A DNA stretch of 56,436 bases from Cellvibrionales bacterium UBA7375 (GTDB lineage: Bacteria > Pseudomonadota > Gammaproteobacteria > Pseudomonadales > Porticoccaceae). The translations under genes were made by a program, and so were the position numbers. Position 1 is the first letter of the stretch. Each line of letters starts with the position of its first letter. The notes under the pieces are model-generated. The model worked only from the letters and a program-made list of their open reading frames with translations. It was not told the origin of the DNA and searched no databases. Below are positions 45,304 to 54,286 of the stretch, one piece after another. Location of the stretch: positions 1 to 56,436 of the forward strand of contig CATAJQ010000038.1 of NCBI GenBank assembly GCA_949487135.1, in the 5' to 3' direction.

Positions 45304-47772
45304 CTACTGTCTGGTCAATCTGATCCAGTTAATATTCATAGGTCCACCGATAAAATCAAAGCGCATGATTTGCTCACCCGCGATAAGATCGATTACGGCG
45401 CTTTGAGTTACCCAGTTCTGCCAGTCTCCCGTAGAATCCATGGCTTGTGTATCAACTAGAACATCACCTATCCTATTTTCAAAGCCCTCAGAGTCCCATA
45501 AACCTGCAAGTCGATATTCAATAAGATACTCGCCCGTCGATGGAACATTGACGGTGTACTCAATAAAATCACCTTGATCAATCCAGCCAATATTTTGGCC
45601 ACCGCCTACATCGCCGGTATCCTCTAGATCTATTCCGCTCAAGACGTCATAGTCTTCAGCCTCGATAAAAACTTCGCCAAGTGGCGGCTGAATTTGAAGC
45701 CAATTTAAGTTTTGATCCTCGTCAACAAAGTCAATTTGCATGGTATATACCCCAGCGGCCAACTCGAACTCTGGCGAAGTTATGGTGACCCAATTTTGCC
45801 AATCACCTGTGTCAGGGATTGACTGAGCATGAATAAGCCCTCCATCCAGCGACATTTCAAAACCATTACTTCCACCCTTACTGGCTACACGGTAATCAAC
45901 CGTGTAGGGTCCTATGGCTGGAGCGTTGAAGGTATAGCTTACATAGTCTCTAGCGCTTACGAATCCAACATTTTGACCACCGCCCTCATCCGTTGTTTCT
46001 TCGACCCCGATCCCCTCTTGAGTAATGAAATCTTCTGCCTCAATACGAATTGGGTCTGCTTTTGGTGCCGCAGCAGTTTGCAAGGCCAATGGACCTAAAA
46101 GACAACCCTCAGAGTTAATACAATCGAGGGAAATATTATCTAATTGCAAATGTGCACTGCCGTCGACTCCAATCGTCATTAGTGACGTAAGATTATCGGG
46201 ATCAAGGGATAACTGTGCTGATGGGTTGTTTAGAAAATCTTCTACAGGAATGCTGTATCTCTGCCAATCATCAAGAGTAAGTTCATCTAATGACCATGAG
46301 ACTTGTCCCACCGCGGCATCATTAGTACTTTCAGCACCGGATTTCATTTTTATGGTGATAATTTCAGTATTTGTTGCAGAACTATCGATGAGAAGGTCAA
46401 AATTCAAAGTAATATTGTGGCCATTTAAAACTGCGTTCTCTGCTACAATACTCATCTCCGCAGTTCCAGCGGGATTAGTGAATTCTAGAACTAGATTATG
46501 CTCATCATCAAGGGTAATCCAAGTAATATCAGCGTCATTATCACTTAGTCCTTCTAGTGGAAATTCATCCTCATGATAATGCCAGCTCAAAGGGTGCAAC
46601 TCGCTTATAAGAGTGTCCGTTGAAGGATCTATATATCCGTCAGCAAGGATCGTTGTTTTTTCCAGTCCGACAGATTCTATTCGATCTGAAGCTGAACGAG
46701 AGATCTTTGGCTTTTCTTTGGAGGCACATTCTTCAACACTAGGTTCGATAACGGGGTTACACGTCCATACTTCTATGTAATCTACTAGCATTTGAACAGG
46801 TGAATCATCAGCAGCGGCAGAAACATCAAATACAATCTGCATAGGCTGATTAAAGGGCCCATCTGTATCGGCAACTATATCGTCACCAATCTGGTTATAT
46901 CCCCATAAATTGAGTGTATCTACTGTGTAGACATGAGTGCCATCAATATACCAACGTATTTTTTTCTCACCCCACTCAATGGCATAGGTATGAAACTCAT
47001 CGGAAGCGGTATCAAGAATATCCTGATTCATAATGACTCCACTCAGGCGATCTAACCCATAGTGCGCTCCCGCAGTCATTTTACCCGCTTCTGAATGCAT
47101 TAAACTTAGCGCGTTATCACCATCATAGTTGTCGGATACTGGTATTAATTTAAAGGCAGATATTACATCAACACCCGCAGCCGTTCTTACGCCGGCTTCG
47201 ATACGGCCCTTGTTAATTGGCCGAATGCCTTTAACAGTGGAAGATTGACCATTAATTGCATTAATTTTGAGGCTACCGCCAGCAACGGAAACATCATCAC
47301 CAACCCACTTGCTCGAATCAAATGCATCAGCAGTGTTAAAGTTATCACTCCAAACCAATTCCCAGCCATATTCATCCAAACGTTCAAAATCATTAACAAC
47401 ATTAATAGTAAGCGTCGCAGTAGATGTGGAGCCAGTAACCGTATTAGTTGCTAAATAGTTTACTGAATCAGTGCCAAAGAAATCTAAATTAGGTGTGTAG
47501 GTGAATGTACCATCAGAATTAAATGCAATGGTTCCATTCTGCGTGGATTGCCCCTCTGCCAGAGAAAAACTTAGGTTATCTCCCATATCATTGGTGCTTA
47601 CATCACCAATCACTTCACCACCATCTTCTTTCGTTTCTACAATATCGCCAACGGCAAATATATCGCGCACAACGTTTTGATCTGCATCACCACCGCCGCC
47701 GTCACCACCACAGGCTGTTAGTGAAAATATAAATGGCACAGTTAGCGCGATAAGCACTTTTCTAGCAAACAT
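45304..47772 (-). CDS. GH16-fold lipoprotein, probably non-catalytic, with two CBM6-like domains
   Basis: An 822-residue lipoprotein (lipobox LTAC, C21). Domains: a cadherin-like region (~35-126), a GH16/laminarinase fold (~135-340; WELVWSDNFN, KGRIEAGVR, FHTYAIEWGEKKIRWYIDG, VDYIEVW), a galactose-binding-like beta-sandwich (~395-555) and two CBM6-like domains (~580-695 and ~700-822). The GH16 active-site motif E-x-D-x-x-E is missing. The matching segment is G218-D-N-A-L-S-L224 (counted back from HYG at 237-239), with D219, A221 and L224 at the three positions. It probably binds rather than cuts glucan. It heads the run toward TonB receptor 2. Confidence 0.85.
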   Translation of the reverse strand: MFARKVLIALTVPFIFSLTACGGDGGGGDADQNVVRDIFAVGDIVETKEDGGEVIGDVSTNDMGDNLSFSLAEGQSTQNGTIAFNSDGTFTYTPNLDFFGTDSVNYLATNTVTGSTSTATLTINVVNDFERLDEYGWELVWSDNFNTADAFDSSKWVGDDVSVAGGSLKINAINGQSSTVKGIRPINKGRIEAGVRTAAGVDVISAFKLIPVSDNYDGDNALSLMHSEAGKMTAGAHYGLDRLSGVIMNQDILDTASDEFHTYAIEWGEKKIRWYIDGTHVYTVDTLNLWGYNQIGDDIVADTDGPFNQPMQIVFDVSAAADDSPVQMLVDYIEVWTCNPVIEPSVEECASKEKPKISRSASDRIESVGLEKTTILADGYIDPSTDTLISELHPLSWHYHEDEFPLEGLSDNDADITWITLDDEHNLVLEFTNPAGTAEMSIVAENAVLNGHNITLNFDLLIDSSATNTEIITIKMKSGAESTNDAAVGQVSWSLDELTLDDWQRYSIPVEDFLNNPSAQLSLDPDNLTSLMTIGVDGSAHLQLDNISLDCINSEGCLLGPLALQTAAAPKADPIRIEAEDFITQEGIGVEETTDEGGGQNVGFVSARDYVSYTFNAPAIGPYTVDYRVASKGGSNGFEMSLDGGLIHAQSIPDTGDWQNWVTITSPEFELAAGVYTMQIDFVDEDQNLNWLQIQPPLGEVFIEAEDYDVLSGIDLEDTGDVGGGQNIGWIDQGDFIEYTVNVPSTGEYLIEYRLAGLWDSEGFENRIGDVLVDTQAMDSTGDWQNWVTQSAVIDLIAGEQIMRFDFIGGPMNINWIRLTRQ

Positions 47773-48181
47773 TTAAAACCTCTTTTCTTCTTTATTTTTG
47801 TTTTGCCCTACAAGCGGCATGCTTTTAACATCTATTACTGTAAATTGACCCTAAACAGAAACTTGTTGCGCCTATAAAGCTGATCTGATTCTAAATTACA
47901 GATTGGCCTTATTTATTGCGTCCGACTAAAGCACTCGAACTCAAATTTTACAAAAAAACACTAATATAATTAAATTGTGAAAGCAGTGACCAGTAATAGA
48001 ACATTTTCTAGAGCAAACCTTTTATCTGTTATCTCAGCTTATCGCATATATCAGTCACTTCAAAGAGTCTGATATTTATAGAGTTTTTTTCATGTAAAAT
48101 AAATTAAAGAGATGCTCAATAAGTTTAAAGTCAGTAGTGAATTGTTAATCTTTATAAAACTTTACAACAAGACAAATTTAA
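47773..48181. other. Divergent intergenic region, GH16-like / AraC regulator
   Basis: A 409-bp non-coding stretch. It contains the shared upstream element (47919-47951) and its -10-like hexamer for the GH16-like gene. The rest is AT-rich; no clear promoter for the regulator is recognised. A binding site for the regulator itself is plausible here. Confidence 0.45.
47919..47951 (-). promoter_or_regulatory. Shared upstream element, copy before the GH16-like gene
   Basis: On the plus strand: CGTCCGACTAAAGC, then GAACTC at 47937-47942, then a TTTTAC block. On the minus strand the hexamer TGTAAT (47895-47900) lies 36 bp from GAACTC and 18 bp from CGTCC, exactly as in the GH5 copy. The element is about 150-180 bp before the start codon. 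Confidence 0.6.
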
Positions 48182-49339
48182 ATGAATAACCTTCAATTTG
48201 AATCAGTATTATTTAATTTTCACGACGTCATTCTTATGATGATTTCGTTACAGTGCCTATTTTTTGCTCTGCTACTATGGCTAACAAACAGCAAACAAGT
48301 TAAGAGTACATTTTTTCTCGCTGCTTTTCTATTTAGCCACTCACTGGTTCCAATTAACGAATTAATGATGTGGGGTGCTGAATTTAAAGTACATGCTCGG
48401 CAACAACTTTCTTCCTTGTATTTTGCTCCCGGCATTGCCTACTATATTGACGGACCCTTATTGTTTTTATGTATAAAATCACTGGTTTTTCGTGATTTTA
48501 CTTTAAAGCGAAGTGATCTTTTACACTTGTTGCCACTCACAATTTACTGTTTATTTATAAGCTTTAGCTTCTATAACAATCCCTTTGATGTTCGCCTAGA
48601 AATGCTTAATAGTGAATCATTTGTTTATAGTACCAATTTTGTAACGATTGAGTTTTTAAGTAAATTAACTCGCTTCTCCTACGTTATTGCGTGCTTTATC
48701 CTTATTAGTAGATATGGGTTAAGGCTTCAAGAGAAGCACTCCAATATGGAAAAGGCACACCTATCGTGGCTAAGGGCATTAGTTGCTGGCTTTACCTTAG
48801 TAATGCTATTTGAGCTAATCTTGTCTGCATCAAAAATCTTTACTCATTATCACTATATATATTTTTATATGGGTCTCACTCGATATTACACCACTTTCTT
48901 CTTGATCAATTTGTTGGTATTTACGGCTATTAGATTCTTCGGTATGTTCGAACAGGTTAATGAAGAGGAGTCGCCCAAGAAGCCAGCTGATGAATATATA
49001 ATTAACCCCGAAGAAGCAGAATCTATTGATACTCGTATTAAGAAAGATCAGCTTTATATGGATCCAGATATAACCTTGGATAGCTTGGCAGACACACTTT
49101 TAATTATGCCCAGAGATTTATCAATGATTATCAATAGACATTTTGGGGCTAATTTTTATACTTTTATCAACAGCTACAGGATAGAAGAGGCGAAAAAAAT
49201 GCTGAAGGATTCAGCAAAGAAAGATATTACCATTACGGAAATATATCTTGCAGTAGGCTTTAATAGTAAATCTGTTTTTTATACTTTCTTTAAAAAGCTT
49301 GAAGGCATGACCCCTACAAAATTCCGTCAACTCAATTAG
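48182..49339 (+). CDS. Membrane-anchored AraC-family transcriptional regulator
   Basis: A 385-residue protein. Residues ~1-240 contain about seven hydrophobic helices (for example DVILMMISLQCLFFALLLW, TFFLINLLVFTAIRFFGMF). Residues ~280-385 form the AraC DNA-binding domain with two helix-turn-helix units: ITLDSLADTLLIMPRDLSMI and ITITEIYLAVGFNSKSVFYTFF. Such proteins sense signals at the membrane and bind DNA directly. Placed between the GH16-like and GH30 genes, both with the shared element, it is the best candidate regulator of the locus. No metal or sugar-binding motif is seen. Confidence 0.85.
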   Translation: MNNLQFESVLFNFHDVILMMISLQCLFFALLLWLTNSKQVKSTFFLAAFLFSHSLVPINELMMWGAEFKVHARQQLSSLYFAPGIAYYIDGPLLFLCIKSLVFRDFTLKRSDLLHLLPLTIYCLFISFSFYNNPFDVRLEMLNSESFVYSTNFVTIEFLSKLTRFSYVIACFILISRYGLRLQEKHSNMEKAHLSWLRALVAGFTLVMLFELILSASKIFTHYHYIYFYMGLTRYYTTFFLINLLVFTAIRFFGMFEQVNEEESPKKPADEYIINPEEAESIDTRIKKDQLYMDPDITLDSLADTLLIMPRDLSMIINRHFGANFYTFINSYRIEEAKKMLKDSAKKDITITEIYLAVGFNSKSVFYTFFKKLEGMTPTKFRQLN

Positions 49340-49369
49340 ATCGTATCGGACCTATGGCCCGATACGATC
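49339..49369. terminator. Inverted repeat between AraC regulator and GH30 gene
   Basis: An 11-bp perfect stem (49339-49349 with 49359-49369), loop 9 bases, begins at the last base of the regulator's stop codon and ends 8 bp before the GH30 stop. There is no long T tract, but position between convergent genes suggests a terminator. Confidence 0.6.
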
Positions 49370-49377
49370 ATTAAGTA

Positions 49378-50829
49378 TTAGTAGACTAACGTTTGCATGC
49401 TGCGTGCCGGGATGGTTAAAGTAACCTGCTGCATATCTGCAAGGAAATGGTAGTCGATAGCATTGTCAGTTTCATTCATAACTACTGTAGCAATTTGGTT
49501 ATCTGTATTTATGAACGAGGTCGCTAGCAAAACACTACGGCTACTGCTGGTGCTAATTCTTTTAGCCTCAGGACGAATAAACTTTGAGAAATGCCCTATA
49601 TAGTAATAAGTCGGGGTATAAATTAACTCACCCGTGCGAGTATCCGCATGAATGGGCGCAAAACAAAAGTTACTAACATGGTTAGGTCCGCCAGTGTGAT
49701 CAAGCAGCAAATTCCAATCAGTCCAACCCACAGTGCCAATATTAAAATCCTTAATCATAGAGCGGGCATAACGCTCTGCGTTTGGCCAGTATTGATAGCG
49801 ATCTTCTCTAAAGCCTTCCACTGTGCCCTCAGTAAATAGAAGCTCTATTTCTGGGTATGATTCCTTAACGGCAGCCAGATTGTCATGCATACTGTCACCA
49901 CCCGCCCAAGTTTCATACCAATGGTAGCCAACACCCCATACGTATTTATAGGCTTCTGGGTCATCCAAAATTACATTGGCGCGGTCAGTCAAAAGGTCAC
50001 GGTTGTGGTCCCAAACAACGATATTTTTATCGCCATAACCCGCCTCTTCCATTGCTGGACCAAGATGATTTTTTAAGAAATCTCTCTCTTCCTGAGCGGT
50101 ATAAATCATAGACTCCCAGCGCTGGGTAGCCATTGGCTCATTTTGGATTGAAATCCCCCAAATTGGCATGCCTTCACTTTCGTAGGCTTCAATAAATTTT
50201 GTATAGTATTTAGCCCAAGAGTCATAGTACTCGGGTAAAAGTTTGCCGCCGCGCAACATATTATTGTTGCTCTTCATAAATGCAGGCGCACTCCAAGGGC
50301 TTGCGTAAAGTAATAATTCACCACCCGCTGCTTCAGTGGCCCTTTTGATTAACGGAATACGAAATTGCTTATCTTTTTCAATAGTAAAGGTTTCTAGCGC
50401 CTTATCACCTTCATCGATATAAGTATGGCTGGCACTACCAAAATCAGTGCTATGAATTGTTGTTCGAGCAAGGGAATAACCAATACCCTTTTCGGTGTCA
50501 TAATAAGCCTCGAGGAACTCTTCCTGCTTGGCATTATCTAATTTTGCAAACACCTCAGCACTGGCATCAGTGAAAGAGCCACCAATACCGAGAAATTTTT
50601 GAAATTGCTTACTTGAGTTTACAAAAATTGATATTTCACCCTCTGTCGGCTGAACGCGCTCCCTAAATGGGTAGGTCCCCGTTTTGGTTAAGCGATGATC
50701 TGTATCTTTTGCTGTTGTATAGACAGTTAAGCTATCCCTAACAGAGTTTTTAGCAGTATTTTCTGCAACAGGCTGATCACAGCCAACAACAAAAATTGAG
50801 CATATAAGAATTATTAGATATTTATACAT
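49378..50829 (-). CDS. GH30 beta-glucosidase/beta-1,6-glucanase lipoprotein
   Basis: A 483-residue lipoprotein (lipobox VVGC, C17). The GH30 N-terminal motif FLGIGGSFTDASAEVF is clear; the acid/base is E231 in SIQNEPMA and the nucleophile E334 in LLFTEGTVEG. A C-terminal beta-sandwich follows. GH30 subfamilies 1 and 3 cut beta-1,6-glucosidic links, so it could remove the beta-1,6 branches of laminarin. It ends the glucan locus and carries a probable copy of the shared upstream element. Confidence 0.88.
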   Translation of the reverse strand: MYKYLIILICSIFVVGCDQPVAENTAKNSVRDSLTVYTTAKDTDHRLTKTGTYPFRERVQPTEGEISIFVNSSKQFQKFLGIGGSFTDASAEVFAKLDNAKQEEFLEAYYDTEKGIGYSLARTTIHSTDFGSASHTYIDEGDKALETFTIEKDKQFRIPLIKRATEAAGGELLLYASPWSAPAFMKSNNNMLRGGKLLPEYYDSWAKYYTKFIEAYESEGMPIWGISIQNEPMATQRWESMIYTAQEERDFLKNHLGPAMEEAGYGDKNIVVWDHNRDLLTDRANVILDDPEAYKYVWGVGYHWYETWAGGDSMHDNLAAVKESYPEIELLFTEGTVEGFREDRYQYWPNAERYARSMIKDFNIGTVGWTDWNLLLDHTGGPNHVSNFCFAPIHADTRTGELIYTPTYYYIGHFSKFIRPEAKRISTSSSRSVLLATSFINTDNQIATVVMNETDNAIDYHFLADMQQVTLTIPARSMQTLVY

Positions 50830-50924
50830 TTAGTTAAAATCCCAAATTTTTTAAATTTATATTAAACACAATAAGCGAAGTATGATTAACATTTTGCGAT
50901 TATATTATTATTGAAATTTAGGAT

Positions 50925-50950
50925 TGTTCGACTAAGCGAAACTCTTTTAC
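50925..50950 (-). promoter_or_regulatory. Shared upstream element, variant copy before the GH30 gene
   Basis: On the plus strand it reads TGTTCGACTAAGCG then AAACTC (50939-50944) then TTTTAC. Compared with the GH16-like copy, it keeps CGACTAA, AACTC and TTTTAC. The minus-strand -10-like TATAAT (50899-50904) is 34 bp from AAACTC. It is the shortest and most diverged of the three. Confidence 0.45.
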
Positions 50951-50989
50951 TAGAACTTCACAACCGTTTTTATTAATCCTGCAAGTAAA

Positions 50990-52252
50990 CTAGATCGAGG
51001 CACGCCAATCAATTTTGTTTTGCGGTTTAGTAAATACCATATGTGACGTACCCAGAGTACGCTCAAGAAACCCTCCCTCGCAATAACACAGATAGAATTC
51101 CCACATGGCTATAAATTGATCGGAGTAGCCCAACGCCTTCACTTGATCAATATTGTCAAAGAATTGTTGTCGCCAGTCTCTAAGGGTGGTTGCATAATGG
51201 GGGCCTATATCCTCCATTTGGAAAAGGCGGGTATCAGTGGATTTTTTTACCGCATTGGAAATTGCTGTTACTGAGGGAATAAAGCCACCCGGGAAAATAT
51301 AACGCTGAATAAAATCTACCGATTTAATCGCTTGATCATAGAACTGATCCTGAATAGTAATCGCCTGAATTAACATAATGCCATCTGGCTTTAGCAAAGA
51401 GCTACATTTTGCAAAATAGGTATCCAGATACTGCGGGCCCACTGCTTCAATCATTTCAATAGATACCAACTTATCATAGCTTCCCTGTAGGTCGCGGTAA
51501 TCCTCCATGAGCAGGGTCACCCTGTCTTCTAGACCAGCTGCCTGAACTCGCTGTTGGGCAACATCAAACTGTTGCTTTGAGATAGTGGTGGTAGTTACCT
51601 TACAGCCATAATGGCTGGCGGCATAAATAGCAAAACCACCCCAGCCAGTGCCTATTTCAACTATATGATCAGACTCAGATAACTGTAATTTGTCGCAAAT
51701 ACGCTTTAATTTTGCTGTAGCAGCATCATTTAGGGTGGTTTTATCGTCTGCATAATAGGCACAGGAATACATCATGGTAGGATCGAGAAATAATTTAAAC
51801 ATATCGTTACCCAAATCATAATGAGCTTCAATATTACGCCTACTACCTGCCTGACTATTACGATTCAACCAATGTATCAATCGCAATAACGGTGCTTTAA
51901 GTAATGAAAAACCGCCCTCAACCTGATCCATCACCTGACGATTACGCAGCATAATGCGAACCAAGCCGGTGAGGTTATTGCAAACCCAGTAGCCCTGCAT
52001 ATAGGCTTCACCCGCCGCCACAGTGCCGCCAAAAGCAATATCCGAATAAAAGCGCTGATCGACAACCTGAATCTCGACATTTAACTCAGCACAGGACTCA
52101 GCACTTCCAAATTGTTGCTCGCCGAGACTATCGATAACTTTTACCTGCCCTACTGCAATTTTTGCCAACCGGGAAAACAATAGCGGACGGCAGATCTTAT
52201 CAATCCAGCGCACACTAGCCTCTGATGCCTGTTTGGATAATTTATTACTCAC
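50990..52252 (-). CDS. cfa: Cyclopropane-fatty-acyl-phospholipid synthase
   Basis: A 420-residue SAM-dependent methyltransferase. NIEAHYDLGNDMFKLFLD and MMYSCAYY are typical of Cfa, as is the SAM motif VEIGTGWGGFAIYAA. It adds a methylene bridge to unsaturated membrane lipids. The start is a GTG placed directly after the DUF1365 stop (AAGGA seven bases upstream). It closes a minus-strand operon of lipid-related genes. The variant linked to DUF1365 and an FAD oxidoreductase may have other lipid products. Confidence 0.93.
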   Translation of the reverse strand: MSNKLSKQASEASVRWIDKICRPLLFSRLAKIAVGQVKVIDSLGEQQFGSAESCAELNVEIQVVDQRFYSDIAFGGTVAAGEAYMQGYWVCNNLTGLVRIMLRNRQVMDQVEGGFSLLKAPLLRLIHWLNRNSQAGSRRNIEAHYDLGNDMFKLFLDPTMMYSCAYYADDKTTLNDAATAKLKRICDKLQLSESDHIVEIGTGWGGFAIYAASHYGCKVTTTTISKQQFDVAQQRVQAAGLEDRVTLLMEDYRDLQGSYDKLVSIEMIEAVGPQYLDTYFAKCSSLLKPDGIMLIQAITIQDQFYDQAIKSVDFIQRYIFPGGFIPSVTAISNAVKKSTDTRLFQMEDIGPHYATTLRDWRQQFFDNIDQVKALGYSDQFIAMWEFYLCYCEGGFLERTLGTSHMVFTKPQNKIDWRASI

Positions 52253-53035
52253 TTAGGTTTCCTTATTATTAGTTTTTTCATGGGCATGTCCTAAAAAAGG
52301 CACACCTTTCAACCCTATTTTTAGCGCCTGCCAATAGATCCCCGCAGTGACCTTAAACGACATCAAAGGTATAGCTAATAATTGCTTAGCCATTGATGCT
52401 CGAGTGATGGGCTGCGCCTCTAAACTGAGATTCACGTCGAACACTTTTTTGCCCTGACGAAAATTTTGCATTTTGACCAATAGGTTCTTTGAAGGCACTG
52501 TAAACTCAAAACCGTACTGCATATCCAAAGGCATAAATGGAGATACAGTAAACACCTTATCGGTACGATAAAATAAGCGATCCGCTCTACCCTGTTTTGG
52601 ATCTGTCAGCTGATCTTGCCCTAGCACATAGCAGTACATCTCACCCCAGGGCGTATTGGTAACCTCTGCGACTATACTATGAATAGTAATACCATCGGCT
52701 TCAAAGCAATAGTAAAAACTAACCGGATTAGATTTATACAACAAATAACGAAGATTGGTTAATAATCGAATCGGGCCCGGTGGTCTGCTACCGGTCTGTT
52801 CACTGACTAAATCTCTTACGGATTCAATCAGTGGTTGTGATGGATCACCCAGATGATCAGAGCGCTTAAACCATGCAAAATTGATACGTTTTGATGACCA
52901 TAATAAAAATTTATCAAATAAATTATCGAGCTCGTCAAGGTCCAAATAGAGCATAAATACTGTGTAACGGAATTGATTGATAGCCGGCATATGCCTACAG
53001 TGCGCTAGGGAGCCACTGTAAATGCGACTATTCAC
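52253..53035 (-). CDS. DUF1365 family protein
   Basis: A 260-residue protein of the DUF1365 family. Signature segments are SGSLAHCRHMP at the start, LLTNLRYLLYKSNPVSFYYCF, and VTNTPWGEMYCYVL, with FTVSPFMPLDMQYGFEF. The family is nearly always next to cfa and a flavin amine-oxidase-like gene, as here. Function unproven; a role in modification of fatty acids is inferred. It overlaps the upstream gene by eight bases. Confidence 0.9.
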   Translation of the reverse strand: MNSRIYSGSLAHCRHMPAINQFRYTVFMLYLDLDELDNLFDKFLLWSSKRINFAWFKRSDHLGDPSQPLIESVRDLVSEQTGSRPPGPIRLLTNLRYLLYKSNPVSFYYCFEADGITIHSIVAEVTNTPWGEMYCYVLGQDQLTDPKQGRADRLFYRTDKVFTVSPFMPLDMQYGFEFTVPSKNLLVKMQNFRQGKKVFDVNLSLEAQPITRASMAKQLLAIPLMSFKVTAGIYWQALKIGLKGVPFLGHAHEKTNNKET

Positions 53036-54272
53036 TTATATCACCCTCAAACTGCTTAACAGCGTTTAAGGCACTGACGACGCCATCTTCGTGAAAGCCA
53101 TAACGCCAATAAGCGCCGCAGAAATAGAATCCATTTCCATTTATCTCAGCGTGCCGAGCCTGAGCTGAAACTGATTCTTTGGTATAAATTGGGTGGTGGT
53201 AATTCAAGCGCTTTAGAACCATAGACTGATCAACTGCATCGCTATTATTTAAGGTCACACAAAATTGATCTTCACAATCCAGACTCTGCAATATATTCAT
53301 ATTGTAAGTAACCGCCACTCGACTTTGATCGCCATCTAATAGATGGTAATTCCAAGCGGCCCACGCACTTTTACGCGTTGGCATTACCGAGGCATCGGTA
53401 TGCAGTAAAACTTCATTGTCTTGATATTTTATTGCACCCAACACCTGTTTTTCACTGTCGGAGGGCTTATGTATCATACGCAGCGCCTGATCACTATGAC
53501 AGGCAAAAAATACTGCATCATAGATCACCTCTCCATCGGAGCTTGTCACTGCAACGCCCTTATCTGTGCGCTCAACCTGAGTCACTGGGGTAGATAGTTT
53601 GATTTTATCTCTAAAAGGTCTCGTCAGTGCCTGAGCATAGGTTTTTGAGCCGCCTTTGATAACATACCAATTCGGTCGATCATTGACACTTAATAAACCA
53701 TGATTGTGGAAAAACCGCACTAAATAACGGGCGGGAAATTCAAACATTAACTTTAGATCAGCGGACCACACCGCCGCCGCCATAGGCACCAAGTAATAGT
53801 TAATAAATACCTGGCTGTATTTATGCTGTTCAAGATAGTCTCCCAGAGAAATATCGCCTGATGAGTCTTGAAGAAGATCGGTCGCTTCACGATTAAAACG
53901 CAGAATATCTAAAATCATACGCCAAAAAGAGGGTCGGAAAATATTCCGCCGCTGGGCAAATAGGCTATTAATGGTAGAGCCCATATATTCCAGCCCGGTT
54001 TTATCGCACTTGACACCAAAGCTCATCGTTGAAAGCTGCTCTTGTACCCCTAGCTCTTTTAACAGGGCAATAAAGTTCGGATAGGTCTTGTGATTGAACA
54101 CAATAAAACCGGTATCGACACTAAATTGTTTACCTTGGTGGCTGATCTCATGAGTATGGGTATGACCACCAATATAATCATTGGCCTCATAAAGTGTAAT
54201 ATCGTGCTTTTTATTAAGCTGATAAGCCGCTACATTACCTGATATACCACTGCCAATAACCGCTATTTTCAT
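53028..54272 (-). CDS. FAD-dependent NAD(P)-binding oxidoreductase (amine oxidase-like)
   Basis: A 414-residue flavoprotein with the Rossmann motif IAVIGSGISGNVAAYQL, followed by GGHTHTHEI, which is a hallmark of this desaturase-like group linked to cfa. C-terminal FCGAYWRYGFHEDGV is also typical. It may introduce or alter double bonds in lipids, but the reaction is not established. It is coupled to the DUF1365 gene by an 8-base overlap. Confidence 0.88.
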   Translation of the reverse strand: MKIAVIGSGISGNVAAYQLNKKHDITLYEANDYIGGHTHTHEISHQGKQFSVDTGFIVFNHKTYPNFIALLKELGVQEQLSTMSFGVKCDKTGLEYMGSTINSLFAQRRNIFRPSFWRMILDILRFNREATDLLQDSSGDISLGDYLEQHKYSQVFINYYLVPMAAAVWSADLKLMFEFPARYLVRFFHNHGLLSVNDRPNWYVIKGGSKTYAQALTRPFRDKIKLSTPVTQVERTDKGVAVTSSDGEVIYDAVFFACHSDQALRMIHKPSDSEKQVLGAIKYQDNEVLLHTDASVMPTRKSAWAAWNYHLLDGDQSRVAVTYNMNILQSLDCEDQFCVTLNNSDAVDQSMVLKRLNYHHPIYTKESVSAQARHAEINGNGFYFCGAYWRYGFHEDGVVSALNAVKQFEGDISE

Positions 54273-54286
54273 AGATATTCTTATTA

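Noticed and set aside
46025-46576. A 183-codon plus-strand open frame
   Set aside because: It is antisense to the GH16-like gene, has no recognisable domain, and its composition is that of a shadow frame.
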